Position numbers and translations under genes: made by a program. The notes beneath the pieces were generated by a model. The model saw only the letters and a program-made list of their open reading frames with translations, did not search any database and was not told the DNA's origin. A stretch of 24,282 nucleotides of DNA from RUG13615 sp040307715 (GTDB taxonomy: Bacteria; Bacillota; Clostridia; Peptostreptococcales; Anaerovoracaceae): assembly GCA_040307715.1 (NCBI GenBank), contig JAWRJC010000064.1, positions 1 to 24,282 of the forward strand. Reading direction: 5' to 3'. Each line of letters opens with the position of its first letter. Position 1 is the stretch's first letter. This document shows positions 1-7,761 of the stretch, in pieces.

Positions 1-1043
1 CGCAGCAGATATGCCAGCAGCAGCTTGTATGTATTCTCAAGACCCTCGATATGGGTCCGTTCATACCCGTGGCTGTTCGCCGTACCCGGTCCGATCGCCG
101 CGTGCCGGATGTCGTAGCCGGCCAGCACGCTCGCATCGCCGTCCGTGCCGTAGTGCGGCGTGAAGACGTCCATGACGAAATCCGCGCCGATTTCTGCCGC
201 CGTCTCTCTGAGTTCATTGGTCATGCCCCAGTGATACGGAAAACGGGAATCCTTGGCGAAAATAGAGACTTTGTGTTCATCGGACGTCTGATCCGGTCCG
301 GTCGGCGCAATGTCTACCGCGAGGATGTCTTTTACGCCTTCGGGCAGCCAGGTCGTCCCGTGCCCGATTTCTTCATAGACAGCAAAGTAGGCATACACTT
401 TGCGCGGCAGCTTTACGCTGCCGTCTTTCAGCGCCTTCATTGCGGCAAGCATCACCGCGCAAGCCGCCTTGTCATCGACAAAACGGGACTTGATATAGCC
501 GTTAGCCAATGTAAAACGCGGTTCCAGCGCGATCATGTCACCGGTCGTGATGCCCAGCGCTTCCGTATCGGCAGCCGTCTTCACGTCTTCATCCAGCACT
601 ACGCAAACGTTCTCCCGGAAGTCCGGCAGCACTTTGCGCAGCTCATCCTCCGTGACGTGGATGGAGTTCGGCGTACGGCAGACCGTGCCGGTGAACACCT
701 TGCCGGTGCGGGTGTAGATCCGGACGTTCTCCGTCACACAGTAAAACGGATAGAGCCCGCCGACCTCGCAGACGTTCAGCGTGCCGTCCGCATTGACCTT
801 GCGGACCATCAGACCGATGTCATCAAGGTGCGCCGTTACTGCCAGCGCATTTCCTTCTCCGCCCAGATCCGCGATCACGCCGCCCTTGTGCGTCGTGTGA
901 TACGTATAACCAAGATTTTCAAGAATATCGCAGACCGTATGCTGGATCTCCTCGTACTGGCCGGTGGTGCTGTCTACGGCGATCAGTCTGCGGAAGATAT
1001 CCAGGCAGTACGCGCTGTCGAATGTGATATTGCCAAGTTCCAT
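1..1043 (-). CDS. M42 family metallo-aminopeptidase (FrvX/glutamyl aminopeptidase-like), 3' end cut by window edge
   Basis: I read 347 codons on the minus strand; the gene runs off base 1, probably only a few residues before its stop, since M42 enzymes are usually 340-360 residues. Visible motifs are TAHLDDIGLMV (residues 70-80, metal ligands H72 and D74), VDDKAA (189-194, bridging Asp), YEEIGHG (223-229, catalytic Glu pair), AVDIAPTG (242-249, metal Asp), HYGTDGDAS (297-305) and NSHGYERTHIEG (323-334, the last metal His region). These are the family's dinuclear metal site. Such enzymes trim N-terminal residues from peptides in the cytoplasm, usually as large tetrahedral assemblies. The ATG at 1043 follows an AAGGAAAGGA ribosome site. 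The gene begins 21 bases after the pyridoxamine kinase stop, so it is probably the third gene of that operon. Substrate preference cannot be read from the sequence. Confidence 0.9.
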   Translation of the reverse strand, partial: MELGNITFDSAYCLDIFRRLIAVDSTTGQYEEIQHTVCDILENLGYTYHTTHKGGVIADLGGEGNALAVTAHLDDIGLMVRKVNADGTLNVCEVGGLYPFYCVTENVRIYTRTGKVFTGTVCRTPNSIHVTEDELRKVLPDFRENVCVVLDEDVKTAADTEALGITTGDMIALEPRFTLANGYIKSRFVDDKAACAVMLAAMKALKDGSVKLPRKVYAYFAVYEEIGHGTTWLPEGVKDILAVDIAPTGPDQTSDEHKVSIFAKDSRFPYHWGMTNELRETAAEIGADFVMDVFTPHYGTDGDASVLAGYDIRHAAIGPGTANSHGYERTHIEGLENTYKLLLAYLL

Positions 1044-1064
1044 GTCTGTTCCTTTCCTTGTTAT

Positions 1065-1895
1065 CTAAAGTGACATCTGCAGCAGATCGGGAATCGTCTG
1101 CTCAAAGTTGACGCCGTACCACGCCTTGTGCGGATCATCCATCGTCACAGCGATCGTGCGGGCAGTATAATCCGCCGCAATGCGGATCGCATCCTTCCAG
1201 TCGAAGCCTCTCATGACTTCGCCCACGAACGTGCTGGCGAACAGGTCGCCTGTCCCGTGGAAAGAAGCGCCGACTTTCTCATTCTGATAGGAGAAGTACT
1301 CGTCTTTTTCGTGATCATATCCCATAATGCCGGTCTTACCCTCTTCGAGGGACACGCCGGTCAGGATGCTGACTTTTGCACCTAGCGCATCCAGTGCCAT
1401 CAGCATTTCCTTTATGTAGGCTTCATCATATTCTTCTTTATATTCCATGCCGGTCATGAAGGCCGCCTCTGTGATGTTGGGCAGCAGGATGTCCGCCGCC
1501 GCGCACAGTTCCGCATTCTTCCTTGCATAAGCCATATCAAAAGCGGGATACAGAATACCTCTGTCCCCCATCGCCGGGTCGACAATAATTATAGTATTGT
1601 CCTCTTTGAACATCTGAAAGATCTCTTTCATCATGTCGATCTCTTCGATCGTGCCGAGATACCCGGTATAAATGGCATCGAAGTGAACATCCTGGTTCTT
1701 CCAGTGCTGCGCGATCGGCATGATCTGATCGGACAGATCCTTACATGTGAAATCCGGGAAGATCGAATGCGTCGACAGCAGTGCTGTCGGCAGGATCACT
1801 GTCTCCGAGCCGAGCGCCGAGATCACGGGCAGCGCGATCGTGATGGAGCATCTGCCTAGACAGGAGATGTCCTGTACAGTCAAAACACGTTTCAT
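1065..1895 (-). CDS. pdxY: Pyridoxal/pyridoxamine kinase (PdxY-like)
   Basis: This 276-residue ribokinase-fold protein matches PLP-salvage kinases in length and motifs. It opens with the family-typical MKRVLTVQDISCLGRCS. It has DPAMGD at 106-111, NITEA at 140-144 and the anion-hole/catalytic GTGD at 214-217, where D217 is the expected base. It should phosphorylate pyridoxal, pyridoxamine or pyridoxine with ATP in the cytoplasm to supply PLP. The start ATG overlaps the stop of the upstream DUF6125-like gene by four bases (1892-1895), which suggests translational coupling. A hydroxymethylpyrimidine kinase is less likely because the N-terminus is of the PdxY/PdxK type. The symbol is by family resemblance. 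Confidence 0.88.
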   Translation of the reverse strand: MKRVLTVQDISCLGRCSITIALPVISALGSETVILPTALLSTHSIFPDFTCKDLSDQIMPIAQHWKNQDVHFDAIYTGYLGTIEEIDMMKEIFQMFKEDNTIIIVDPAMGDRGILYPAFDMAYARKNAELCAAADILLPNITEAAFMTGMEYKEEYDEAYIKEMLMALDALGAKVSILTGVSLEEGKTGIMGYDHEKDEYFSYQNEKVGASFHGTGDLFASTFVGEVMRGFDWKDAIRIAADYTARTIAVTMDDPHKAWYGVNFEQTIPDLLQMSL

Positions 1896-2476
1896 AGATG
1901 GCCCTCTCCTTTCAAATCCATAATCTGATCCTTCTCATCCTTCTTTTCCCTGCCATCTGCCGTCTCAAGGCGGTACTCCCATTTGCAGGAACAGCTCTCA
2001 TCGTTCATATCCGGGTAACAGCTCAGACACCGGCATGTGATGCGGTCATCGATCGCTTTCCCGAACCCGGCGTATTCGAGCAGACCGACCGGCTTGCATG
2101 GATGGTACGGCATGCCCTTCTTTTCCCTTTTCATCTGGACCGGGCAGTTCCGGATCGTATAGACCAGCACTTCGTCTTCCAGCGCGATTTCACTCTCGAC
2201 GACATGCGCCATAAAGCGCAGCTTGAGCGCTTCTGCAAGGCCTGCAAGGCCGGGATGGTCCGCAAGCCCGAGGAATCGCTTGATCCTGCGCGCCTCGACC
2301 GTAGTAAACCGCTCCCAGGCACCGCAGTCGTGATAAACAGCTTCTTCCATGCCCGCCTTCTTTTCGATGGACTGAAACCAGACGCCGTCCAGCGCCAGCG
2401 AATCCTTCGCATACAGTTCGATCAATTCGATCAGTTCTTCTTTAGAATACGTGAGCAGCTGCTCTTTTGTCTGCAT
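1892..2476 (-). CDS. DUF6125-like cysteine-rich protein of unknown function
   Basis: This 194-residue soluble protein has seven cysteines, mostly in the C-terminal half: C111, C127, C148, C150, C153, C162 and C164. They include a tight CRCLSCYPD motif at 148-156, and the short RNCPVQ and HPCK motifs lie nearby. The layout resembles my recollection of the DUF6125 family found in anaerobes; I cannot confirm this without a profile search. Clustered cysteines suggest metal or Fe-S binding, which is inference. It overlaps pdxY by four bases and is the first gene of the pdxY/M42 unit. The chosen ATG has only a modest AAGGG site four bases away. A much better AGGAGG lies farther upstream (about 2522-2528) and is six bases from an in-frame ATT, so the true start could be 12 codons earlier. 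Confidence 0.72.
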   Translation of the reverse strand: MQTKEQLLTYSKEELIELIELYAKDSLALDGVWFQSIEKKAGMEEAVYHDCGAWERFTTVEARRIKRFLGLADHPGLAGLAEALKLRFMAHVVESEIALEDEVLVYTIRNCPVQMKREKKGMPYHPCKPVGLLEYAGFGKAIDDRITCRCLSCYPDMNDESCSCKWEYRLETADGREKKDEKDQIMDLKGEGHL

Positions 2477-2500
2477 AAAGCCCTTCGCTTTCTCCCGCTG

Positions 2501-2528
2501 CAGCAGGCATACAATGACATGCCTCCTG
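2501..2528. promoter_or_regulatory. Inverted repeat in the leader of the DUF6125-pdxY-M42 operon
   Basis: CAGCAGGCAT and ATGCCTCCTG are complementary at 9 of 10 positions around an 8-base spacer. The dyad lies just downstream of the promoter at 2543-2570 and overlaps an AGGAGG sequence. It could be an operator, for example for the adjacent PucR protein, or an RNA hairpin that hides the ribosome site. Confidence 0.45.
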
Positions 2529-2542
2529 TAACGCCAGCTACC

Positions 2543-2570
2543 ATTATATCATTCAATAGTTCAGAAACAA
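2543..2570 (-). promoter_or_regulatory. Sigma-70-type promoter for the DUF6125-pdxY-M42 operon
   Basis: Reading on the minus strand, TTGTTT (2570-2565), a 16-base spacer and a perfect TATAAT (2548-2543) form a good housekeeping promoter. The -35 box lies inside the last codons of the PucR gene, so the operon can be transcribed independently of its upstream regulator. Confidence 0.6.
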
Positions 2571-4046
2571 TCTGCTGTAGACTTCCAGTACAAATCTGTC
2601 ATCATGGTCTTTGAGGGACATCCCGGTCAGATCCTCGATCTTCTGCAGTCTGGCGAGCAGAGACTGCCGATGGATATGCAGTTCCCGCGCGGTCAGACTG
2701 GTATTGCAATTGCAGCGGAAATACACTGCCAGCGTCTTCATCAGCTCCATGCTGCCGCCCCCCTGATCGTACACAAACAGTCCCTGCAGGACGGTGTTGG
2801 CATCTTCCGCAATGAACGGCTGTGCCGACACTGCGGACATGATGCGCAGTTTGCGCGCTTCTTCAAAATAAATACGCTGGTCGGAGTCGCTGTCGCAATA
2901 GGCTGTCGCGATGAGCGCTTCCTCAAATGCTGCCTTAAATGCGTTTTCGTTCTCAAACGGCTGACTGATGCCGACATGGAATACCACATCGGGGATGCGT
3001 TTCCGGATCATCGCAAGCCATTTGTCGAGCACATCATTGACCGCCGCCTGTCCGCCTGCCGGATACTCCAGAAAAGCAATGAAACGCCCTCTTTCTTCTC
3101 CGGTGATGATCTGCAAACTCTCTTCTTCGCTCAGATCGACGGCATCATCGATGATCTCGCCGGCATTAGTGATCACCGCATGCTGGGTGTGTCTGCTTTT
3201 GACGACCGGTTCGACCATCAGCGCAATGAATCGTCCCTGCAGCGTAAAGTGCAGAAAACCTGCTTCACGGATCAGATCATCCGTCATTGTCTCCCGACAG
3301 ATCCGCAGCACAAAATCATTCTTCAGACGCTGCCGCGTGACCGCCTCTATGCGCCGCCTGTTAAACCAGAGTGTCAGCGGATATGAAACATACTGGCGGA
3401 CGATCGCCCCCAGTTCTTCCGACATCTCATCTTCAGACTGGATCCAGAGCTCGCCGAGTTTGACATCATTGATTTCAATATCAAACACAAGCGATTTCTC
3501 TGTAAAACCTTCCGTGCGGCAGAGCATCTTTCCGTTTCTATCCGCGGCTGCCGTCTCCACATGGAAGGTGTCCGCGATCAGACCGATCGCGCTGACCAGA
3601 TCCTGCCCCTCAAAATAGGCATTGAACATCCGGCTCTGCAGGTCCGCATAGTCCGCCATACGCGAAGCGATCACCGCTTTCGTAACGAGCGCCTGGACAT
3701 CGGTAAAATTGAGCTGCCAGTCGATTCTGGCCAATGGCAAGTCGACGATTTCCGCCAGCACGACCGCCTCCTGCGGGATATCATGGTTGCTCGGAAATGA
3801 AAAGACAACGCCGGCTGCGCCTGCCGTATAACACTCCTCGACGACCCGCCGGCAGATCAGCGGATCTTCCTCACAGCCAACCGCGGACGTCAGGACCAGT
3901 TCCCCCGGCCGTACGAACGCTTCCATTGGCAGTTCATGCACAAAACAGGAACGGATCGGTCTGTTGGACGGATCGATACCCGGCGTTACATATTCCCACA
4001 TCATCGGATCCGACTGATGCAGAAGGTCAGCAAACGTATAATCCAT
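2553..4046 (-). CDS. PucR family transcriptional regulator
   Basis: The protein has 497 residues. Roughly residues 5-125 look like the PucR N-terminal sensory domain (GELVLTSAVG near 47-56, then AGAAGVVFS). A central GGDEF-like/GAF-like region follows. The C-terminus is the PucR helix-turn-helix (about 440-490), with the typical NTSLTARELHIHRQSLLARL stretch followed by KIEDLTGMSL. Family members control purine catabolism, amino-acid or other catabolic operons in response to small ligands. A very good AAGGAGG precedes the ATG at 4046. The adjacent DUF6125-pdxY-M42 operon is the natural candidate target, by position only. Ligand and sign of regulation are unknown. Confidence 0.85.
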   Translation of the reverse strand: MDYTFADLLHQSDPMMWEYVTPGIDPSNRPIRSCFVHELPMEAFVRPGELVLTSAVGCEEDPLICRRVVEECYTAGAAGVVFSFPSNHDIPQEAVVLAEIVDLPLARIDWQLNFTDVQALVTKAVIASRMADYADLQSRMFNAYFEGQDLVSAIGLIADTFHVETAAADRNGKMLCRTEGFTEKSLVFDIEINDVKLGELWIQSEDEMSEELGAIVRQYVSYPLTLWFNRRRIEAVTRQRLKNDFVLRICRETMTDDLIREAGFLHFTLQGRFIALMVEPVVKSRHTQHAVITNAGEIIDDAVDLSEEESLQIITGEERGRFIAFLEYPAGGQAAVNDVLDKWLAMIRKRIPDVVFHVGISQPFENENAFKAAFEEALIATAYCDSDSDQRIYFEEARKLRIMSAVSAQPFIAEDANTVLQGLFVYDQGGGSMELMKTLAVYFRCNCNTSLTARELHIHRQSLLARLQKIEDLTGMSLKDHDDRFVLEVYSRLFLNY

Positions 4047-4070
4047 ACAATCATCCTCCTTACACGCTTT

Positions 4071-4099
4071 ACTTTACAGTATGTAAGTTAATTATTCAA
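4071..4099 (-). promoter_or_regulatory. Candidate promoter of the pucR-type gene with overlapping dyad
   Basis: Minus-strand TTGAAT (4099-4094), a 17-base spacer and TAAAGT (4076-4071) form a plausible promoter. An imperfect palindrome, ACTTTACAGTATGTAAGT at 4071-4088, covers the -10 box and is a candidate autoregulatory operator. Confidence 0.45.
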
Positions 4100-4121
4100 T
4101 AAAGTCCTTATATTTTATCAG

Positions 4122-4150
4122 TTGTTTGCTACTTACAGGGGCGGTAAGAT
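4122..4150 (+). promoter_or_regulatory. Weak candidate promoter for the 73-residue protein gene
   Basis: TTGTTT (4122-4127), 17 bases and TAAGAT (4145-4150) match consensus at three and four of six positions. Its placement about 65 bases before the start codon is reasonable, but the boxes are weak. Confidence 0.3.
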
Positions 4151-4214
4151 AAAGACACAAAAGGATAAGACATCCAAACCAATCACATAGATCACAAACA
4201 CAGGAGGTACTACA

Positions 4215-4436
4215 ATGTCGATGGAAAGAATGGAAAAAGCATACAGAGAAGCAGCAGCACTGACCGGTTTCTGCAACTGGGATGAAGAAGCACGCATCGC
4301 GATGATCGAAAACAGCATGGCGGCAAATCTCGGTGTCAAAGCGGACAACGAAGAGCTGACCGACTTCGCAGAGGATAGGATGGAAGCAGCTGAAGAAAGA
4401 CGTCTCACAGACTTCCCCATCAATGTCCGCATCTGA
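4215..4436 (+). CDS. Small acidic protein of unknown function (73 aa)
   Basis: The ATG at 4215 is preceded by a strong AGGAGG with good spacing (cacaggaggtactacaATG), and the gene ends about 45 bases before a perfect terminator. It therefore looks like a real single-gene transcript. The 73-residue product is rich in Glu, Asp, Ala and Met, has no signal peptide or membrane segment, and is probably mostly helical (for example ERMEKAYREAAALTG near 4-18). I do not recognise a family. The gene lies alone on the plus strand between the minus-strand pucR and ttcA-like genes. Confidence 0.72.
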   Translation: MSMERMEKAYREAAALTGFCNWDEEARIAMIENSMAANLGVKADNEELTDFAEDRMEAAEERRLTDFPINVRI

Positions 4437-4477
4437 TTCCGCGCGAAAGACCCCTTAAACAATAATTCCTATACGAT

Positions 4478-4516
4478 CAAAAAACCCTTCCGCATGCAAA
4501 GCGGAAGGGTTTTTTA
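4478..4516. terminator. Bidirectional rho-independent terminator
   Basis: A perfect 13-bp stem (AAAACCCTTCCGC at 4481-4493 with GCGGAAGGGTTTT at 4501-4513) has a 7-base loop and is flanked by A and T runs. It can end the plus-strand small gene and, on the other strand, the convergent ttcA-like gene whose stop is at 4544. Confidence 0.92.
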
Positions 4517-4543
4517 CTGTCTTGAGCACAGACATACACTCTT

Positions 4544-5392
4544 TCACTCGTCGTAGTAATCTAGGAAACTGTGCATCGTCCCCTTTTCCTTATATCCGGG
4601 AAACGTATCGAGGCAGACTGCATGCAGGCTGTTGAAGATGCTCTTCTCGATATCCGGGTCCTGCTGTTTGAGTTTTCCGAGAAGCTGTTTCACCTCTGCG
4701 CGCTTGCCATTGCTGCCGCTGTCGCATCCGCCGCCGTCCCGGGACAACGGACAGGCGCAGTGGAGAAAGGAAAGATCGTTCGCATCTGCCCACGAAATGA
4801 TATCTTCCTCATGCACGCAGTACAACGGGCGGATCAGTTCCATCCCTTCGAAGTGCTGACTGTGCAGTTTCGGCATCATAGCCTGCAGCTGGGAACTGTA
4901 GAACATCCCCATGAGCGTCGTTTCGATGACGTCGTTGAAATGATGTCCCAAAGCGATCTTGTTACAGCCCATTTCACGCGCTTTTTCGTACAGCGCACCG
5001 CGCCGCAGTCTGGCGCACAGATAACATGGTGCCCCCTTGCCGTTCTGCTCCCCGACGACACCGAAAATGCGTTTTTCCAGAAACTCCACCGGCAATCCCA
5101 GTCGTCCCGCATTGTCCGCAATGCGGCCCCGGTCCTCCGGAGAGTATCCGGGATCCATTACCAGAAAGCGGAGTCCGAACGGCACATCGCTGTTTCTTTG
5201 CAGCATCTGCAGCATCTTGGCCATCAGCATGGAGTCCTTGCCGCCGGAGATACAGGCGCAGATGCTGTCCTCCGCCCTGATCAGCTCATACTCTTTCAGC
5301 GCTGTGATAAAAGGCACCCAAAGCGACCGGCGCATCGTCTTTGCAATGCTCCGCTCCACCTGCTTTTGAAACTCCGTTTTGGCCTGTTTCAT
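4544..5392 (-). CDS. TtcA-family PP-loop ATPase (tRNA 2-thiocytidine biosynthesis-like)
   Basis: The product is 282 residues. It carries the PP-loop ATP site SGGKDS at 49-54, CYLC at 123-126 (CxxC), the family motif GHHFNDVIET at 149-158 and a second cysteine cluster, HCACP, at 211-215. TtcA proteins use these cysteines to hold a 4Fe-4S cluster and thiolate C32 of certain tRNAs in the cytoplasm. The exact tRNA target of this clostridial branch is inference. I chose the ATG at 5392 because GCAGGAG lies seven bases upstream; an in-frame ATG five codons earlier (5407) lacks such a site. The open frame continues far upstream, but only as the antisense shadow of fprA. The gene diverges from fprA and ends at a shared terminator. 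Confidence 0.87.
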   Translation of the reverse strand: MKQAKTEFQKQVERSIAKTMRRSLWVPFITALKEYELIRAEDSICACISGGKDSMLMAKMLQMLQRNSDVPFGLRFLVMDPGYSPEDRGRIADNAGRLGLPVEFLEKRIFGVVGEQNGKGAPCYLCARLRRGALYEKAREMGCNKIALGHHFNDVIETTLMGMFYSSQLQAMMPKLHSQHFEGMELIRPLYCVHEEDIISWADANDLSFLHCACPLSRDGGGCDSGSNGKRAEVKQLLGKLKQQDPDIEKSIFNSLHAVCLDTFPGYKEKGTMHSFLDYYDE

Positions 5393-5475
5393 GTAAGTCT
5401 CCTGCATAACACAAGTATCATACCATCGACCGTCCCGAAAAGCGATTCTCCTCTTCTTTTTTTGCCCGCTTTTTG

Positions 5476-5490
5476 ATATATTTATAGGAA
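5476..5490 (+). promoter_or_regulatory. AT-rich -10-like region upstream of fprA
   Basis: ATATATTTATAGGAA follows a T-rich tract and precedes the fprA leader by about 65 bases. Several overlapping -10-like hexamers are present, but no convincing -35 box at 17 bases, so the exact promoter is unresolved. Confidence 0.3.
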
Positions 5491-5505
5491 CCGCGGAACG
5501 CGGTT
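5489..5505. promoter_or_regulatory. Perfect palindrome in the fprA leader
   Basis: AACCGCG, GAA, CGCGGTT is a perfect 7-bp inverted repeat with a 3-base spacer. It sits just downstream of an AT-rich -10-like stretch and 49 bases before the fprA start. It is a candidate operator for a redox or nitric-oxide regulator, or a short stable mRNA hairpin. Confidence 0.5.
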
Positions 5506-5554
5506 GGAAACGCAAATAATACACGTCAAGATACAACAGGAAAGGATCCACCAA

Positions 5555-6712
5555 ATGACAAACGTTACAAAGGATATCTATTACGTCGGCGTCAACGATC
5601 ATCAGATCGACCTCTTTGAAGGCCAGTTCGAAGTCGAACTCGGTATGGCGTACAATTCCTACATCATCAAGGATGAGAAAGTCGCTGTCATGGATACGAT
5701 CGACGTCCACTTCACGGACGAATGGCTCGCCAACATCGCCGAAGTCCTCGGTGACAGTGCACCGGATTACCTCGTCGTGCATCACATGGAGCCCGACCAC
5801 TCCGCCAGCATCGCTGCTTTTGCCGAGAAATACCCGGAGACAAAGATCGTCGCCAGCATGCAGGCGTTCCGCATGATCGGCCAGTTCTTCGGCACGGACT
5901 ACGCCGACAGGCAGGTCGTCGTGAAGGAAGGCACCACGCTCGAACTCGGCGCGCATACACTGACATTCGTCACCGCGCCGATGGTGCACTGGCCCGAGGT
6001 CGTCATGAGCTACGACAGCACGGACAAAGTCCTCTTCTCCGCAGACGCGTTCGGCAAGTTCGGCGCCAACGATGTCGAGGATCCGGAAGGCTGGGCATGT
6101 GAAGCACGCCGTTATTACTTCGGTATCGTCGGCAAGTTCGGCCAGCAGGTCCAGGCGGTCCTTAAAAAGGCCGCGGCTCTTGATATTGCCATCATCTGCC
6201 CGCTGCACGGTCCGGTCCTCACAGAAGACCTCGGCTACTATCTCGATACGTACAACACCTGGTCCTCCTATCAGCCGGAAGACAGCGGTGTTACGATCGC
6301 CTACACGTCTGTCTACGGGCACACCAAGGAAGCCGTCGAAAAGCTTGCCGGCATGCTGGAAGAAAAAGGCGTCAAGGTCTCCGTCCACGACCTTGCAAGA
6401 ATGGATATGTTCGAAGCGATCGAGGACGCATTCCGTTATGACCGTCTGATCCTCGCTTCCACGACCTACAACACGGAAGTCTTCCCGTTCATGAAGCACT
6501 ATATCGATCATCTCACCGAGCGCAATTACCAGAACAGAAAGATCGCGTTCGTCGAGAACGGCAGCTGGGCGCCGATGGCAGCCAAGTACATGAAAGGCCT
6601 GTTCGAGAATTCGAAGAACCTGACCTTCGCGGAGACGACCGTCACGATCAAGTCCGCGCTGAATGCGGACAGCGAAGCGGCGCTCGAAAAACTGGCGGAA
6701 GAGATGGCTTGA
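5555..6712 (+). CDS. fprA: FprA family A-type flavoprotein (flavodiiron protein)
   Basis: The protein has 385 residues. An N-terminal metallo-beta-lactamase-like diiron domain shows H77-x-E79-x-D81-H82, H145 (APMVHWPE), D164 (SADAFGKFG) and H218 (CPLHGP). A C-terminal flavodoxin domain follows from about residue 247, with the FMN loop YTSVYGHT at 250-257. All expected iron ligands are present and no rubredoxin domain is fused. The family reduces O2 to water and/or NO to N2O in anaerobes, using electrons from rubredoxin or F420-type carriers. The start at 5555 is supported by AGGAAAGGA. An ATG 17 codons earlier (5504) is in frame but lies within the leader palindrome and lacks a ribosome site. 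The gene is alone, ending at a terminator. Confidence 0.93.
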   Translation: MTNVTKDIYYVGVNDHQIDLFEGQFEVELGMAYNSYIIKDEKVAVMDTIDVHFTDEWLANIAEVLGDSAPDYLVVHHMEPDHSASIAAFAEKYPETKIVASMQAFRMIGQFFGTDYADRQVVVKEGTTLELGAHTLTFVTAPMVHWPEVVMSYDSTDKVLFSADAFGKFGANDVEDPEGWACEARRYYFGIVGKFGQQVQAVLKKAAALDIAIICPLHGPVLTEDLGYYLDTYNTWSSYQPEDSGVTIAYTSVYGHTKEAVEKLAGMLEEKGVKVSVHDLARMDMFEAIEDAFRYDRLILASTTYNTEVFPFMKHYIDHLTERNYQNRKIAFVENGSWAPMAAKYMKGLFENSKNLTFAETTVTIKSALNADSEAALEKLAEEMA

Positions 6713-6748
6713 CAGTATCTTCACCGGAACCGCAGTTTGATCACAATG

Positions 6749-6781
6749 AAAAACCGGCTGTCTGGATGGCAGCCGGTTTTT
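6749..6781. terminator. Bidirectional terminator after fprA
   Basis: AAAAACCGGCTG (6749-6760) pairs perfectly with CAGCCGGTTTTT (6770-6781) around a 9-base loop. It ends fprA and also lies just past the 3' end of the convergent membrane protein gene. Confidence 0.9.
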
Positions 6782-6837
6782 AAATGCAAATCCGATGCGG
6801 AGGTGTACAGGCAGCCCCCGGCCATTTGGGATGACCA

Positions 6838-7722
6838 TCATTCCGGTTCTGCGATTCTCCGGATATCATAGTGATCGCTGTAAACGGTTATCTGATACAC
6901 ATATTCTCCGCCGTCAGGAGCCGTCATGATCAGCTGTGTGTCCCCTTCTTTCTTAAAAGCCGCATTGACCATGTAGTCTTCGATATTCTCCTCGTAGACA
7001 ATGCTGACCTCACCGAAGGAATCGTCGGAAAGCCGGACGGTATACGTATCATCGAACTCCAGCCCCGCCGTTTCCCCGCCGCTGGTTATCAGGGTCGTAT
7101 TGTAAATACTGCCGCCCTGCACGAACGCAAAGACGGTCGCCGCCAGAAGCAGCGCGATACTGACGGCGAGCCCTGCGAGATGGATCTTCTTATCTTTAAA
7201 GATATACAAAGGATAGATGATCATCGTGACCACGATGAAGAGGATCGTCAGCAGATGATGCGGGAAAGCGGTCATGATATCGCGCAGGAATCTGTGGTAA
7301 TGGAATGCCAGGAACGCGAGCATCGGTGCGAGGATCAGAAGCCCCCACCATTTATCCTTCTTCATGTAATACCCGATATAGCCCATCGGGAACGTGAAGA
7401 GCGTCCAGAGGAACCAGTTTCTGTAATACGCAAAAATGCCCCACCCGTAGACGTTGAACGGTACCTGTACCAGATACACGAGCGGCTGGCTGATCAGGAA
7501 AAAAACAAAGCATTTGAGCGCCGCATCAAGCGGTGATCCGCTGTTGACGATGATCAGGATCCCGAAGAGGATCCAGACCTCGAAAGTGATGCTGATATCC
7601 GCAAAAGACGTATCCTTCGCAGCGGGAAGAAACGCCATCAAGCCAGTGTAAAGCCCGGCGATCACAGCGATCAGGATGACCTTTTTCCAGGTCATATCGA
7701 TCTCTCCAAACAGTTTTTTCAT
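6838..7722 (-). CDS. Multi-pass membrane protein of unknown function
   Basis: The product is 294 residues, or 285 if the start is the ATG at 7695. About seven hydrophobic segments fill the first 205 residues, including KVILIAVIAGLYTGLMAFL, a segment around WILFGILIIV and AVSIALLLAATVFAFV. A polar C-terminal domain of about 85 residues follows and is probably extracytoplasmic. A short KDKWWGLLIL motif sits between two segments. I do not recognise a named family, although homologues seem likely in Clostridia. The internal ATG at 7695 has GGAGAG six bases upstream; the longer form has only a weak GGGAA. The gene lies 39 bases downstream of the next gene on the same strand and may be cotranscribed with it. 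Confidence 0.8.
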   Translation of the reverse strand: MKKLFGEIDMTWKKVILIAVIAGLYTGLMAFLPAAKDTSFADISITFEVWILFGILIIVNSGSPLDAALKCFVFFLISQPLVYLVQVPFNVYGWGIFAYYRNWFLWTLFTFPMGYIGYYMKKDKWWGLLILAPMLAFLAFHYHRFLRDIMTAFPHHLLTILFIVVTMIIYPLYIFKDKKIHLAGLAVSIALLLAATVFAFVQGGSIYNTTLITSGGETAGLEFDDTYTVRLSDDSFGEVSIVYEENIEDYMVNAAFKKEGDTQLIMTAPDGGEYVYQITVYSDHYDIRRIAEPE

Positions 7723-7761
7723 CTCATATTTCCCATCATTGCAGACACGTGTGTCTGTCCA

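Noticed and set aside
51..1073. Plus-strand 340-codon open frame
   Set aside because: It is antisense to the M42 peptidase, whose catalytic motifs are all in the minus-strand frame.
2505..2528. Possible leader peptide behind the AGGAGG at about 2522-2528
   Set aside because: The ATG there is too close to the ribosome site and the TTG frame overlaps the main gene without a clear role.
5417..5422. TATGAT -10-like box upstream of the ttcA-like gene
   Set aside because: There is no acceptable -35 box, and it lies only 25 bases before the start codon; too uncertain to annotate.
5408..6841. Long minus-strand open frame continuing upstream of the ttcA-like gene across fprA
   Set aside because: It is the antisense shadow of fprA, has no ribosome site and no recognisable protein motifs; the ttcA-like protein starts at 5392.
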